The notes beneath the pieces were generated by a model. That model was given only the letters and a program-made list of their open reading frames with translations. It was not told where the DNA came from and did not search any database. From contig WLOR01000037.1 in assembly GCA_009699165.1 (NCBI GenBank), positions 1-12,960 on the forward strand: a stretch of 12,960 bases of DNA. Direction: 5' to 3'. A program made the position numbers and the translations under genes. Below are positions 1-7,362 of this stretch, in pieces. The DNA comes from Actinomycetota bacterium (GTDB lineage Bacteria; Actinomycetota; Actinomycetes; Nanopelagicales; Nanopelagicaceae). Numbering within the stretch: position 1 is the first letter of the stretch; the number at the start of each line of letters is the position of its first letter.

Positions 1-378
1 ACCCCACAGAGTTTTACGCTCGACCTACTTGCTTTACTGGACCTAACCCTTCTTGCCAATCTTATTCTGATGGTTATTTTCGCCGGCTACGAAAACTTTG
101 TTTCACGAATCGATGTCGCAACTGAATCTAAAGATCGACCACATTGGATGGGAACAATCGACTTTAGTGGACTTAAAATTAAGTTAATAGGCTCACTTGT
201 AGCGATCTCCGTAATTGAGTTGCTAAAAGACTTTATCGAATTATCAGGGCAAGACCATGTCGGTGGAGGAACAAAATGGCGAATAGTTATTCACCTTACC
301 TTTGTTGCTTCAGGAGTTTTATTCGCTCTTATGGACTGGATCGCTGATAAGAGAGAGTTCCACGGTACGCACTCGTAA
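1..378 (+). CDS. UPF0114 (YqhA-like) family membrane protein, 5' end missing
   Basis: The reading frame is open from the first base, and 125 codons plus TAA are visible, so the true start lies upstream of the window. An ATG at 70 is internal, because the residues before it form a hydrophobic membrane segment that belongs to the protein. The residues 'MVIFAGYENFVS' and later 'SLKIKL..SLVAISVIELL' and 'VIHLTFVASGVLFALMDW' match my memory of E. coli YqhA and the UPF0114 family, which are small proteins with several membrane helices of about 165 residues. About 40 N-terminal residues would be missing. The molecular function of the family is not established. The stop overlaps the next ATG by one base (TAATG), so the two genes are probably translationally coupled. 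Confidence 0.85.
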   Translation, partial: TPQSFTLDLLALLDLTLLANLILMVIFAGYENFVSRIDVATESKDRPHWMGTIDFSGLKIKLIGSLVAISVIELLKDFIELSGQDHVGGGTKWRIVIHLTFVASGVLFALMDWIADKREFHGTHS

Positions 379-1322
379 TGCGTTTAGACATTCTTGCTGC
401 ACTTTCAGGTGCAATGATTGCTCTTCAAGCCCGAGCAAATGGTGAACTCTCGCACAGACTAAACAATGGTTTAGAGGCTGCTCTAGTTTCCTTTGGGTCG
501 GGACTAATCATCATCTCTGTAATTGCTGCCTTTAATCCTTCTATAAAAACGGGTATTTCTAACTTACGAAGTTCAGTTTCACGTGGAGAAATCGCACGGT
601 GGAAACTTTTGGCCGGTGCACTTGGTGGAACTTTTGTTGCCATTCAAACCCAAATCGTTCCTCTCATTGGTGTTGCAATCTATTCTGTGGCCTCGATTGC
701 AGGCCAAACGGCCGTGTCATTGGTTGTGGATCGGATTGGACTAACAGGTGGAGGCAAGAAAGCTATTACCCCACGGCGAATATCAGCGGCAATCCTGACT
801 GTCGTAGCGGTCTTAGTCTCAGTCTTAGATCGCATAGACGCTAAGAATTTATCGATGATAGCCGTTGTTGCGGGCTGCATTGCAGGTGCTGTCGTCGGTG
901 TTCAGCGTGCATTGAACGGTGAAATTAACGAGTATTCACATCAGAGTTTTACAACTTCATTACTGAATTTCATAACTGGTACTTCGCTTTTAGTCATACT
1001 GATACTGATTGGGGTTTTAACACATCGCATTCACTTGGTCGCACTTCCTTACGGACCATGGTGGATATATACAGGCGGAGTAATTGGTGTCATCTATATC
1101 GCATTCACATCAACAATTGTTCAACACTTAGGGGTATTAACTTTTACGCTATTTAGTGTTGGAGGCCAACTTGTGGGCTCATTAATAATTGATTTAGTTT
1201 CACCTACACATGGAGTGCATGTCAGTAGTTATTTAGTCACTGGAATTGTAATGACTTATGCCGGAGTTATCGCCGGTGGCGTAAGTAGTTCACGAGTGCG
1301 GAAACCAGCGAAGCACAAATAA
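378..1322 (+). CDS. DMT-superfamily transporter with two DUF606/YdcZ repeats
   Basis: This 314-residue, highly hydrophobic protein has about ten predicted membrane segments and consists of two tandem DUF606 (YdcZ-type) repeats. The first repeat carries 'QARANGEL' at residues 17-24 and 'GQTAVSLVVDRIGL' at 109-122. The second carries the counterparts 'QRALNGEI' at 176-183 and 'GQLVGSLIIDLV' near residue 263. Single-repeat relatives of about 145 residues act as pairs, so this is a fused full-length transporter. The substrate is unknown; the drug/metabolite transporter superfamily includes many exporters. The start overlaps the stop of the UPF0114 gene by one base. The last 56 bp run antisense to the 3' end of the dedA-family gene, and no terminator is visible between the two convergent genes. 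Confidence 0.85.
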   Translation: MRLDILAALSGAMIALQARANGELSHRLNNGLEAALVSFGSGLIIISVIAAFNPSIKTGISNLRSSVSRGEIARWKLLAGALGGTFVAIQTQIVPLIGVAIYSVASIAGQTAVSLVVDRIGLTGGGKKAITPRRISAAILTVVAVLVSVLDRIDAKNLSMIAVVAGCIAGAVVGVQRALNGEINEYSHQSFTTSLLNFITGTSLLVILILIGVLTHRIHLVALPYGPWWIYTGGVIGVIYIAFTSTIVQHLGVLTFTLFSVGGQLVGSLIIDLVSPTHGVHVSSYLVTGIVMTYAGVIAGGVSSSRVRKPAKHK

Positions 1323-1872
1323 AGAAAGTTGCAATGGCATATGACCATGTCTTTACCCATGGCAAAGTTGCTGCATAGAATCCTGCCAACGTAATTCCTA
1401 CGCCCCACAACAGTGCCCCTAATGCGTTAGCAGTTAAGAATTTGTAGTAGTTCATTTTAGAGGCACCTGCGATTGGTGGAACAAATGTACGTATCCATGG
1501 GAAGAATCGTGCGGCGACAACGGCCCACCATCCAGTATGCTCGTAGAAACTCTCAGAACGAGCGATCATTGCCTGCATTCGAGGAGAATTGTGCTTCTCT
1601 AAATATGGACGTCCAACTAGTCGACCTAATACAAAACCAATCTGATCGCCAAAAAATGCCGCTATGAAAATAACGGTAATCAAGATAAGAATATTGACAT
1701 CTTTATGAGCAGCGGCAACCAAACCTGCGCTAAAGAGAATTGAGTCTCCAGGCAGAAAAAACGCGAATAAAACAGCGGTTTCAAAGAAGATTATCGCTCC
1801 AGTAACGAGATAGATCAGGTACGGAGCAAGAGTTGAGAGTTGGGCATCAAATGATGCAGCAAGTTCAATCAC
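1267..1872 (-). CDS. DedA family membrane protein (SNARE-associated/VTT domain)
   Basis: This 201-residue integral membrane protein shows the DedA hallmarks in order: Glu31 in a membrane segment, 'FFLPGDS' at 38-44, 'GDQIGFVLGR' at 75-84, and the Arg-rich motif 'RFFPWIRTFVPPIAGASKM' at 122-140, followed by more hydrophobic segments. Family members are linked to lipid-carrier flippase activity (undecaprenyl phosphate or phosphatidylethanolamine) and proton-motive-force homeostasis. Which activity this one has cannot be told from sequence. The start is GTG, and its GTGA overlaps the malic enzyme stop by four bases, so it is the last gene of the upp-malic enzyme-dedA operon. An AAGAAG stretch upstream could serve as a weak ribosome site. 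Its 3' end overlaps the convergent transporter gene by 56 bp. Confidence 0.9.
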   Translation of the reverse strand: MIELAASFDAQLSTLAPYLIYLVTGAIIFFETAVLFAFFLPGDSILFSAGLVAAAHKDVNILILITVIFIAAFFGDQIGFVLGRLVGRPYLEKHNSPRMQAMIARSESFYEHTGWWAVVAARFFPWIRTFVPPIAGASKMNYYKFLTANALGALLWGVGITLAGFYAATLPWVKTWSYAIATFFICASLVSALVNYLRHRR

Positions 1873-3245
1873 ACGGACTTCTTGACTGCAGCAGCAACGG
1901 CCTTAGTGACGTTTGGATCAAAGACACTAGGAACAATAAATGAGGCATTCAACTGCTCTGGGGATACACAGTCAGCAATTGCCTCTGCGGCGGCAACTAA
2001 TAATTTGTCAGTAATTGTGTGTGCATTTGCATCGAGAAGTCCTCGGAAGATTCCCGGAAATGCTAATACATTGTTAATTTGATTCGGTTGGTCACTTCGA
2101 CCTGTTGCAACTACGGTTGCATATTTACGAGCAATTACGGGATCAATCTCGGGGTCTGGATTAGCAAGTGCAAAGATGATTGCACCAGGTGCCATAGATG
2201 CAGCATCTGATTCGGTAATGACATTTGGTGCGCTAACACCGATAAATACATCAGCACCTTTCATCGCTCCAGAGATGTTTCCAGAGAAATTCTCAGGATT
2301 ACTATTATCGATAAACCATTGCTGCATCGAATCTTCAGATTTCATTTCATTGGTAATAACTCCATGATGATTAAATCCAATAATATTCTTGGCACCGTTG
2401 AGGACTAACAGCCGTGCAATTGCATTTCCAGCGGCGCCAACACCGCTAAGAACTATTTTTACTTCAGAGAGATTCTTTTTTACCAGCTTGAGCGAATTGC
2501 GAAGTGCAGCCAACACAACGATTGCGGTCCCATGTTGGTCATCATGAAAAACAGGAATGTCTAAGAGTTCACGAAGGCGACGCTCAACTTCAAAACAACG
2601 GGGTGCCGAGATATCTTCTAAGTTGATTCCACCATAAACAGGGGCAATCAACTGAACAGTGCGGACAATTTCATCAACATCTTGGGTATCAAGACATACT
2701 GGCCAGGCATCAACATCGGCGAAGCGTTTGAACAGCGCCGCTTTGCCCTCCATGACAGGAAGAGCCGCTGCGGGGCCGATATTGCCAAGGCCCAAAACCG
2801 CTGATCCATCAGTTACAACAGCGACAGTATTGCGCTTAATCGTTAAGCGCCGGGCATCTGCAGGGTCATCGACAATTGCTTGGCAAATTCGCGCAACGCC
2901 TGGTGTGTAAGCGCGTGATAAATCGTCGCGAGTTTTGAGAGGAACTTTTGAAGTTACTTCAATCTTGCCACCGAGGTGTAATAGAAATGTTCGATCACTG
3001 ACCTTGCGAACCGTTAAATCCTGATTCTTTGCCAAAGCGACCGTGATGTCTTCTGCGTGTGCAGAGTCGATGGTGTCACAAGTTATATCGATGACGACTT
3101 TTTCAAGCAGAGATTCAACTACGTCAAGGGCTGTAATAGTTGCGCCAGCACCGGTAATAACGGCGGTCGCAAGTGCTACAGGCTGTGAAGATGGAGGACC
3201 TTCGACGCGGATGGTGATTCCATAACCTGGTGATGTAGATGCCAT
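1869..3245 (-). CDS. NAD(P)-dependent malic enzyme with N-terminal ACT domain
   Basis: This enzyme oxidatively decarboxylates malate to pyruvate, linking the TCA cycle to pyruvate and NAD(P)H supply. Residues 1-85 have the pattern of an ACT ligand-binding domain, suggesting allosteric control by a small metabolite. The malic domain follows, with 'SRAYTPGVA' (Tyr113), 'VTDGSAVLGLGNIGP' (144-158), 'MEGKAALFK' (Lys168), the metal-binding 'NLEDIS' (Glu210, Asp211) and 'VFHDDQHGT' (Asp235/236). The nucleotide-binding domain has 'GVGAAG' at 268-273. At 458 residues it is the short bacterial type without the phosphotransacetylase-like extension of MaeB. NAD versus NADP preference cannot be read reliably. 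The ATG directly abuts the upp stop (TAAATG), and its stop overlaps the dedA-family start by four bases. Confidence 0.93.
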   Translation of the reverse strand: MASTSPGYGITIRVEGPPSSQPVALATAVITGAGATITALDVVESLLEKVVIDITCDTIDSAHAEDITVALAKNQDLTVRKVSDRTFLLHLGGKIEVTSKVPLKTRDDLSRAYTPGVARICQAIVDDPADARRLTIKRNTVAVVTDGSAVLGLGNIGPAAALPVMEGKAALFKRFADVDAWPVCLDTQDVDEIVRTVQLIAPVYGGINLEDISAPRCFEVERRLRELLDIPVFHDDQHGTAIVVLAALRNSLKLVKKNLSEVKIVLSGVGAAGNAIARLLVLNGAKNIIGFNHHGVITNEMKSEDSMQQWFIDNSNPENFSGNISGAMKGADVFIGVSAPNVITESDAASMAPGAIIFALANPDPEIDPVIARKYATVVATGRSDQPNQINNVLAFPGIFRGLLDANAHTITDKLLVAAAEAIADCVSPEQLNASFIVPSVFDPNVTKAVAAAVKKSV

Positions 3246-3884
3246 TTAAACCACGCCATAAAGTCTGTCACCGGCATCACCCAAACCTGGAACTATATAG
3301 CCGTGCTCGTTTAATTTTTCATCAAGAGCGCCAGTGACAATCGTGATTGGAACCGTGCTTGATGCGAACTCTTTTTCAACTGCTGCAATACCTTCAGGCG
3401 CAGACAAGATACAGATTGCCGTGATGTCATTTGCACCTAATTCGATTAGGTAATGAAAAGCTGCAATCAAAGTTCCACCTGTTGCAAGCATTGGATCAAG
3501 GACAAAGACTTGCCGACCCGACAAATCATCTGGAAGTCTGTTGGCATAAGTACTAGCTTGTAAAGTTTTTTCATCCCGAACCATTCCAAGAAAACCAACC
3601 TCAGCGGTTGGAACCAACTTGCTCATTCCTTCGAGCATTCCAAGACCTGCTCGTAAAATTGGTACAACAACTGGCCTTGGCTCGGCCATTTTTAATCCCA
3701 TAGTTTTAGTTACCGGCGTAGTTATCGCCACAGAGTGAGTGCGTACATCGCGAGTTGCTTCGTAGGCTAATAGAGTTACTAGTTCTTCTACTAGACGACG
3801 AAATGTCGGCGAATCTGTGCGTTCGTCTCGCAAAACCGTCAATTTGTGGGCAATTAGCGGGTGATCTGCAACATGTACTTTCAT
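3246..3884 (-). CDS. upp: Uracil phosphoribosyltransferase
   Basis: The product salvages uracil: uracil + PRPP gives UMP + diphosphate, in the cytoplasm. The 212-residue length is typical. Visible motifs are '[14 protein letters not shown]' at 71-84, the type I PRPP-binding loop '[14 protein letters not shown]' at 126-139, and the uracil-binding C-terminal '[13 protein letters not shown]' at 195-207. It is the first gene of a leftward operon with the malic enzyme and DedA genes. It is divergent from the tadA-associated gene, an arrangement I recall as conserved in Actinobacteria. A plausible promoter with its -10 box seven bases before the ATG suggests leaderless transcription. Confidence 0.96.
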   Translation of the reverse strand: MKVHVADHPLIAHKLTVLRDERTDSPTFRRLVEELVTLLAYEATRDVRTHSVAITTPVTKTMGLKMAEPRPVVVPILRAGLGMLEGMSKLVPTAEVGFLGMVRDEKTLQASTYANRLPDDLSGRQVFVLDPMLATGGTLIAAFHYLIELGANDITAICILSAPEGIAAVEKEFASSTVPITIVTGALDEKLNEHGYIVPGLGDAGDRLYGVV

Positions 3885-3891
3885 GCCCCTT

Positions 3892-3919
3892 ACCTTACAG
3901 GGCTTTCATTCTTTTCCAA
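3892..3919 (-). promoter_or_regulatory. Putative leaderless promoter of the upp operon
   Basis: Read on the minus strand, TTGGAA (3919-3914) is followed after 16 bases by TAAGGT (3897-3892), then seven bases to the upp ATG at 3884. The -10 box fits TANNNT and the spacing puts transcription start at or next to the A of the ATG, as in leaderless actinobacterial mRNAs. The whole divergent gap to the tadA-associated gene is only 54 bp, so both promoters must share it. On the plus strand the only candidate is a poor AACTAT box six bases before its ATG. Assignment is by eye. Confidence 0.4.
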
Positions 3920-3938
3920 TGAGTGGAACTATGAGCAT

Positions 3939-4493
3939 ATGCCCGAATTCGACGAAGAGCTCTCAGAAGACATCGAAGAGTTTGATGCACTCGATGACGT
4001 GCCCGAGGCGAATCTGAAAGTAAGCGGCATCACAAATGAGTTAGATATAGCAGTAGCCGCCTGGCATGAAGATGGTCGATGGACATTGGGGATACTTCCA
4101 GATCCATCCGATATTGCTCAGATAATTACAAGCCTTAAATCACAACAAACTAATGGTGGAGCAATCGCCCTCATATCAATCGATGAAGAGTTTTTTATTT
4201 TAATTCGAGTATTGGGTTCGCATATTTCCCTTTTTCTCAGCGATGCAACATGCGCTTTAGATTATCCAGTGGCCGAAGAGTTGTTAGAGATCGCAGATAT
4301 TCCACTGCCTGAAGATGACGATGAAGAACCTAATCCAATCGGTCATATTGATATTTTGTCGGATCTCGGAATGAATGGAATGGAGCTATCAGCACTCTGT
4401 GATGATGCCGAATTATTTCCTGATGAGCAGTTAGAGGCCATTGCAAATCGGCTAGGTTTTGGCGATCAGTTTGCAGAGTTATTAGAGCTGTGA
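3939..4493 (+). CDS. tRNA adenosine deaminase-associated protein (actinobacterial)
   Basis: This acidic 184-residue protein matches the actinobacterial family annotated as 'putative tRNA adenosine deaminase-associated protein'. The recognisable core runs from 'AVAAWHEDGRWTLGILPD' through 'GGAIALISIDEEFFILIRV', 'LFLSDATCALDYPVAEELL', a D/E-rich stretch 'PLPEDDDEE', and 'LSDLGMNGMELSALCDD' to the terminal 'IANRLGFGDQFAELLE'. Its biochemical role is unknown; the name comes from its position before tadA. I start it at the ATG at 3939. The frame is open upstream, but the ATG at 3861 would overlap the divergent upp gene and add 26 non-conserved residues. The stop overlaps the GTG of tadA by four bases, so the pair is translationally coupled. 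Confidence 0.88.
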   Translation: MPEFDEELSEDIEEFDALDDVPEANLKVSGITNELDIAVAAWHEDGRWTLGILPDPSDIAQIITSLKSQQTNGGAIALISIDEEFFILIRVLGSHISLFLSDATCALDYPVAEELLEIADIPLPEDDDEEPNPIGHIDILSDLGMNGMELSALCDDAELFPDEQLEAIANRLGFGDQFAELLEL

Positions 4494-4948
4494 GCGATGA
4501 AGAGTTAATGCACATCGCGTTAGGTGTTGCCCAAGATGCCCTTGCAAGTGACGATGTACCAGTCGGAGCAATCATCATTAATAAAGATGGTGAAATAGTT
4601 GCGACCGCCCACAACGAGCGTGAACTTCATAACGATCCGACCTCGCATGCTGAAATTCTCGCCTTGCGTCGAGCAGCGCAGCAATTGGGGCAGTGGCGAT
4701 TAGAAGATCACACAATCGTTGTCACATTAGAACCCTGCCCAATGTGCGCTGGGGCGATTGCGCAATCACGAATATCGACCGTGGTTTTTGGCGCGTGGGA
4801 TGAAAAAGCAGGAGCAGTAGGCTCGATGTGGGATCTGATTCGTGACCCACGTTCGCTATATAAGGCAGAGGTTAGAGGCGGTGTTTTAGAGAAAGAGTGT
4901 GCTCAAATTTTGAAGGAGTTTATACAAGGAGTTCGTAAGAGGGATTGA
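4490..4948 (+). CDS. tadA: tRNA-specific adenosine deaminase TadA
   Basis: The product deaminates A34 to inosine in the anticodon of tRNA-Arg(ACG), allowing it to read CGU, CGC and CGA. At 152 residues it has the full zinc-dependent deaminase signature: 'HAE' at 53-55 (zinc ligand His53, proton-shuttling Glu55) and 'EPCPMCAGA' at 81-89 (zinc ligands Cys83 and Cys86). The N-terminal 'ALGVAQDALASDDVPVGAII' also fits TadA. The GTG start lies in a GTGA overlap with the upstream gene; an in-frame ATG at 4508 would give a protein six residues shorter. The last 29 bp are antisense to the 3' end of the KimA-like gene. In many actinobacteria a tRNA-Ser lies next to tadA; none is seen here. Confidence 0.95.
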   Translation: MSDEELMHIALGVAQDALASDDVPVGAIIINKDGEIVATAHNERELHNDPTSHAEILALRRAAQQLGQWRLEDHTIVVTLEPCPMCAGAIAQSRISTVVFGAWDEKAGAVGSMWDLIRDPRSLYKAEVRGGVLEKECAQILKEFIQGVRKRD

Positions 4949-7259
4949 GAATTACTAGTGAGCCATCCTCCTCACCGACCATTCCCTCCGCCCGCAATTG
5001 AGAACCGACTTCAAGGCCCGCGATATCTCGGCGACCTAAGAACTGCAGTGATACTCCGCCAGTTTCATCCCAAATCTCCACCTGCAAAGTTGGAGCTGCA
5101 CCACGAGGCGCAGTTCTAATCGACGTTACTCGCCCTTGAACTTGGGCCCTCTTTCGCCATTGAATATCACCAATTAAAGTGACGTTTTCGGCGTAGTGAC
5201 TTACTGGCTCAATGTTTTGAGGTGTTGAAACCTTTGCAACAACAGGGGCAACAACAGGGGCGGCAACTTTAGTTTCATGAGACGTATGGATTTCTATCGT
5301 AGATGCCGATGCAATGCGGTCAACATCGAAAGGAACAATCGTTGCAACCACGCGTGGTAATTGCGAGATTGGCGCGGCGATAAGTTCGGCAGTTTGATCA
5401 TGGAGTAATCGCCCTAAGAATCCCGAATACGAACGGCGAGGGAGTAATAAAGTAAGTTCAACATCGGTTTTTTCAGTCATGCGAATTGCATAATCTAAAG
5501 CTGAGTTTGCCAAACGTCGATCAGGACAGTCAATTAGCTCAAGTGTTACATCATCGAGTGCATCAGATGCGGCCCAGGCTGCTTGAATCTCTTCGGCGCG
5601 AAGATCATCAATCACAAAGTGAACTGCGGTTATATTGCGTGGATTCAAACTGCGCGCATAACGAACTGCACCAATTGTCGCGATATCAACGCTATCTACA
5701 AGAACAGTTACATCATGTCTAGAAATCGACGTTGCACGCTTCTGATGCTCCTTAACAGTTAGTGCATCTTGCTCACGTGTGTACTGGCGGCGCAAACGTA
5801 AGAAGGTCATAACAAGGATTGGCGCAGTGACTAATACCAACCAAGCACCCTCTGTAAATTTAACGACGGCAAAGATTATTACGACGGCAAGAGAAACTGT
5901 TCCAGAAAGCCCGTTAACAAAAATCTTAAATCTCCATGCGCCATCTTTATGGCGAATTGCATGTCGTACCATTCCAAAGCCGGCCAAAGTAAAGCCCGTA
6001 AATACTCCAAGTGCATAAAAAGCAACTAGATGCTCAACAGAGCCAGCAGTGAACAGAACTAGGAAAATACCACCTCCGGAGAGAAGAAGGATTCCATTTG
6101 AAAAAGCTAAGCGGTGTCCACGTTTTGTGAGTTGTCGAGGCAGATATCCATCGGTTGCAACGAAGTTACATAAAAGAGGAAAGGCGCTATACGTTGTATT
6201 TGCACCAGCAAAGAGAATTAACATCGTCGCAAGTTGGACCATAACGAACATGACTTGCCCAAAAGCACCGTCACCCACAATTGTTTTAGCAATCTGTGAA
6301 ATAACCGTCGGTGTACCTAACTCATAAGGCATGGCATGGATCTTGTGCGCGAACCAAGAGACTCCTAATACAAGCGAGCCAAGCAGGAAACTCATCGTTA
6401 CCAATGTGCGACGCGCATTAACGTGCTCAGGTTGTTGAAAGAGGGCAACGCCATCTGAGATAGCTTCGAGTCCAGTCAAGGAAGAGCCACCATTTGCAAA
6501 TGCACGGAGCAAAATAAATATCGCAGCAAAGGTTAGGAGTCCATGGCCTTGGCCCAATGGAACAGCCCCTTCATGATTTGTTGCAAGTACATCTAAGGTC
6601 CCGTTGAACTGACGGTAAAGGCCCATTGAAAAGACAATAAACATGCAAGCGATAAAGAAATAGGTAGGCATTGCAAATGCTTTGCCAGCCTCCTTAACTC
6701 CGCGCAGATTTCCATAAGTCAAGATTGCAATGACGACAAGAATCATCGGAATTTTCCATGACAGAAGCGATGGGAAAGTTGAAATAATCGCTGCAACACC
6801 TGCAGAAGATTGAATTGCCACGGTCACGATGTAGTCAAGCATTAAAGCAACTGCCGCAACTTGTGCAACTACTGGCCCAAAATTATCGCGGGAAACTATG
6901 TAGGCTCCGCCAGTCTTTGTATATACGTTAATAACGTTGCGATATGACAAAGTAATGATGGTAAGGATGACAAGAATTACAGCCGTCATAGGCATCAAGA
7001 TTGAAAATGCTGCAAGACCAAAAGCCGGCAACAGCGCGATAAGAATCTGCTCAGATCCATATGCCGACGAAGAGATACAGTCAGACGAAAGGATGCCTAG
7101 AGCAAAACGCTTTTTAAGGCGTTGATGCCCAAGTGAGTGCCGGTTAAGCGGGTTACCTAATATACGACGCTTGATTGTGTATGCAAGCGAATCCTTCAGG
7201 TGCGCATGGTCCTGAAGTACAACTGGTGTGGGCGCATCATCGGTCCACGATTTAGGCAC
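4920..7259 (-). CDS. KimA-like potassium transporter fused to a C-terminal OB-fold domain
   Basis: The 779-residue protein has three parts. Residues 27-490 are an APC/KUP-type membrane domain resembling B. subtilis KimA: 'RRILGNPL' near 31, 'GILSSDCISSSAYGSEQILI' at 55-74, 'LDYIVTVA' at 141-148 and 'SSLTGLEAIS' at 259-268. Residues I recall as potassium-site positions in KimA (Asp36, Tyr43, Asp117, Tyr118) correspond to Asp60, Tyr67, Asp142 and Tyr143. Residues 515-646 match the USP-like cytosolic domain of KimA ('VDSVDIATIGAVRYARSLNP', 'LLHDQTAELI'). After an Ala/Val/Pro-rich linker (650-690), residues 691-779 look like an OB-fold ('IQWRKRAQVQGRVTSI...LQVEIWDETGGVSLQFLGRRDI...LRAEGMV'). Likely role: proton-coupled potassium uptake at the membrane. 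The start is GTG with a good AAGGAG site. The OB-fold role is unknown. Confidence 0.88.
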   Translation of the reverse strand: MPKSWTDDAPTPVVLQDHAHLKDSLAYTIKRRILGNPLNRHSLGHQRLKKRFALGILSSDCISSSAYGSEQILIALLPAFGLAAFSILMPMTAVILVILTIITLSYRNVINVYTKTGGAYIVSRDNFGPVVAQVAAVALMLDYIVTVAIQSSAGVAAIISTFPSLLSWKIPMILVVIAILTYGNLRGVKEAGKAFAMPTYFFIACMFIVFSMGLYRQFNGTLDVLATNHEGAVPLGQGHGLLTFAAIFILLRAFANGGSSLTGLEAISDGVALFQQPEHVNARRTLVTMSFLLGSLVLGVSWFAHKIHAMPYELGTPTVISQIAKTIVGDGAFGQVMFVMVQLATMLILFAGANTTYSAFPLLCNFVATDGYLPRQLTKRGHRLAFSNGILLLSGGGIFLVLFTAGSVEHLVAFYALGVFTGFTLAGFGMVRHAIRHKDGAWRFKIFVNGLSGTVSLAVVIIFAVVKFTEGAWLVLVTAPILVMTFLRLRRQYTREQDALTVKEHQKRATSISRHDVTVLVDSVDIATIGAVRYARSLNPRNITAVHFVIDDLRAEEIQAAWAASDALDDVTLELIDCPDRRLANSALDYAIRMTEKTDVELTLLLPRRSYSGFLGRLLHDQTAELIAAPISQLPRVVATIVPFDVDRIASASTIEIHTSHETKVAAPVVAPVVAKVSTPQNIEPVSHYAENVTLIGDIQWRKRAQVQGRVTSIRTAPRGAAPTLQVEIWDETGGVSLQFLGRRDIAGLEVGSQLRAEGMVGEEDGSLVILNPSYELLV

Positions 7260-7264
7260 TTGAA

Positions 7265-7270
7265 CTCCTT
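7265..7270 (-). promoter_or_regulatory. Shine-Dalgarno site of the KimA-like gene
   Basis: AAGGAG on the minus strand lies five bases before GTG (7259-7257). It is one of the few strong ribosome sites in the window and decides the GTG as the start, implying that this gene has a leader, unlike upp and gabD. Confidence 0.75.
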
Positions 7271-7274
7271 AATT

Positions 7275-7293
7275 AATTGCGACATACGCAATT
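7275..7293. promoter_or_regulatory. Palindrome in the divergent KimA-like/gabD region, possible operator
   Basis: AATTGCG-ACATA-CGCAATT is a perfect 7-bp inverted repeat around a 5-bp centre. A third half-site ATTGC follows at 7296-7300, so the right arm can also pair with it (GCAAT-TTC-ATTGC). The palindrome sits just upstream of the Shine-Dalgarno site of the KimA-like gene and about 60 bp before the gabD promoter. It could be a repressor operator for one or both genes, or a hairpin in the leader of the KimA-like mRNA. No regulator gene is adjacent. Confidence 0.4.
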
Positions 7294-7304
7294 TCATTGC
7301 AATG

Positions 7305-7319
7305 GCTCTATGGTAGAGC
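7305..7319. other. Short perfect inverted repeat, GCTCTA-TGG-TAGAGC
   Basis: A 6-bp stem with a 3-base loop lies in the divergent KimA-like/gabD region, about 30 bp upstream of the gabD -10 box. It resembles the D-arm of a tRNA in isolation, but no acceptor or T-arm accompanies it. It may be part of the gabD promoter region; function unknown. Confidence 0.35.
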
Positions 7320-7350
7320 GCACCGGCTTCAACTTCTTGCAGGCGGAGCG

Positions 7351-7356
7351 TATGCT
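7351..7356 (+). promoter_or_regulatory. Putative -10 box of gabD, leaderless
   Basis: TATGCT matches TANNNT and lies six bases before the gabD ATG at 7363, placing transcription start at the start codon. No Shine-Dalgarno sequence precedes the ATG, which agrees with a leaderless mRNA. A weak TTCAAC at 7328-7333 is 17 bases upstream as a possible -35. Confidence 0.45.
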
Positions 7357-7362
7357 CGGCTC

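Noticed and set aside
3861..3938. Longer start for the tadA-associated protein at 3861
   Set aside because: It would run antisense into the upp start, and the added residues show no resemblance to the family.
7301..7362. Possible tRNA before gabD because GCTCTATGGTAGAGC looks like a D-arm
   Set aside because: No acceptor stem pairing, no anticodon arm at the right distance and no T-arm (TTCRANY) follow within 90 bases; it is only a short inverted repeat.
7260..7362. c-di-AMP (ydaO/kimA-type) riboswitch upstream of the KimA-like gene
   Set aside because: The space to the divergent gabD start is 103 bp and lacks the length and paired arms of that riboswitch; only the short palindrome is present.
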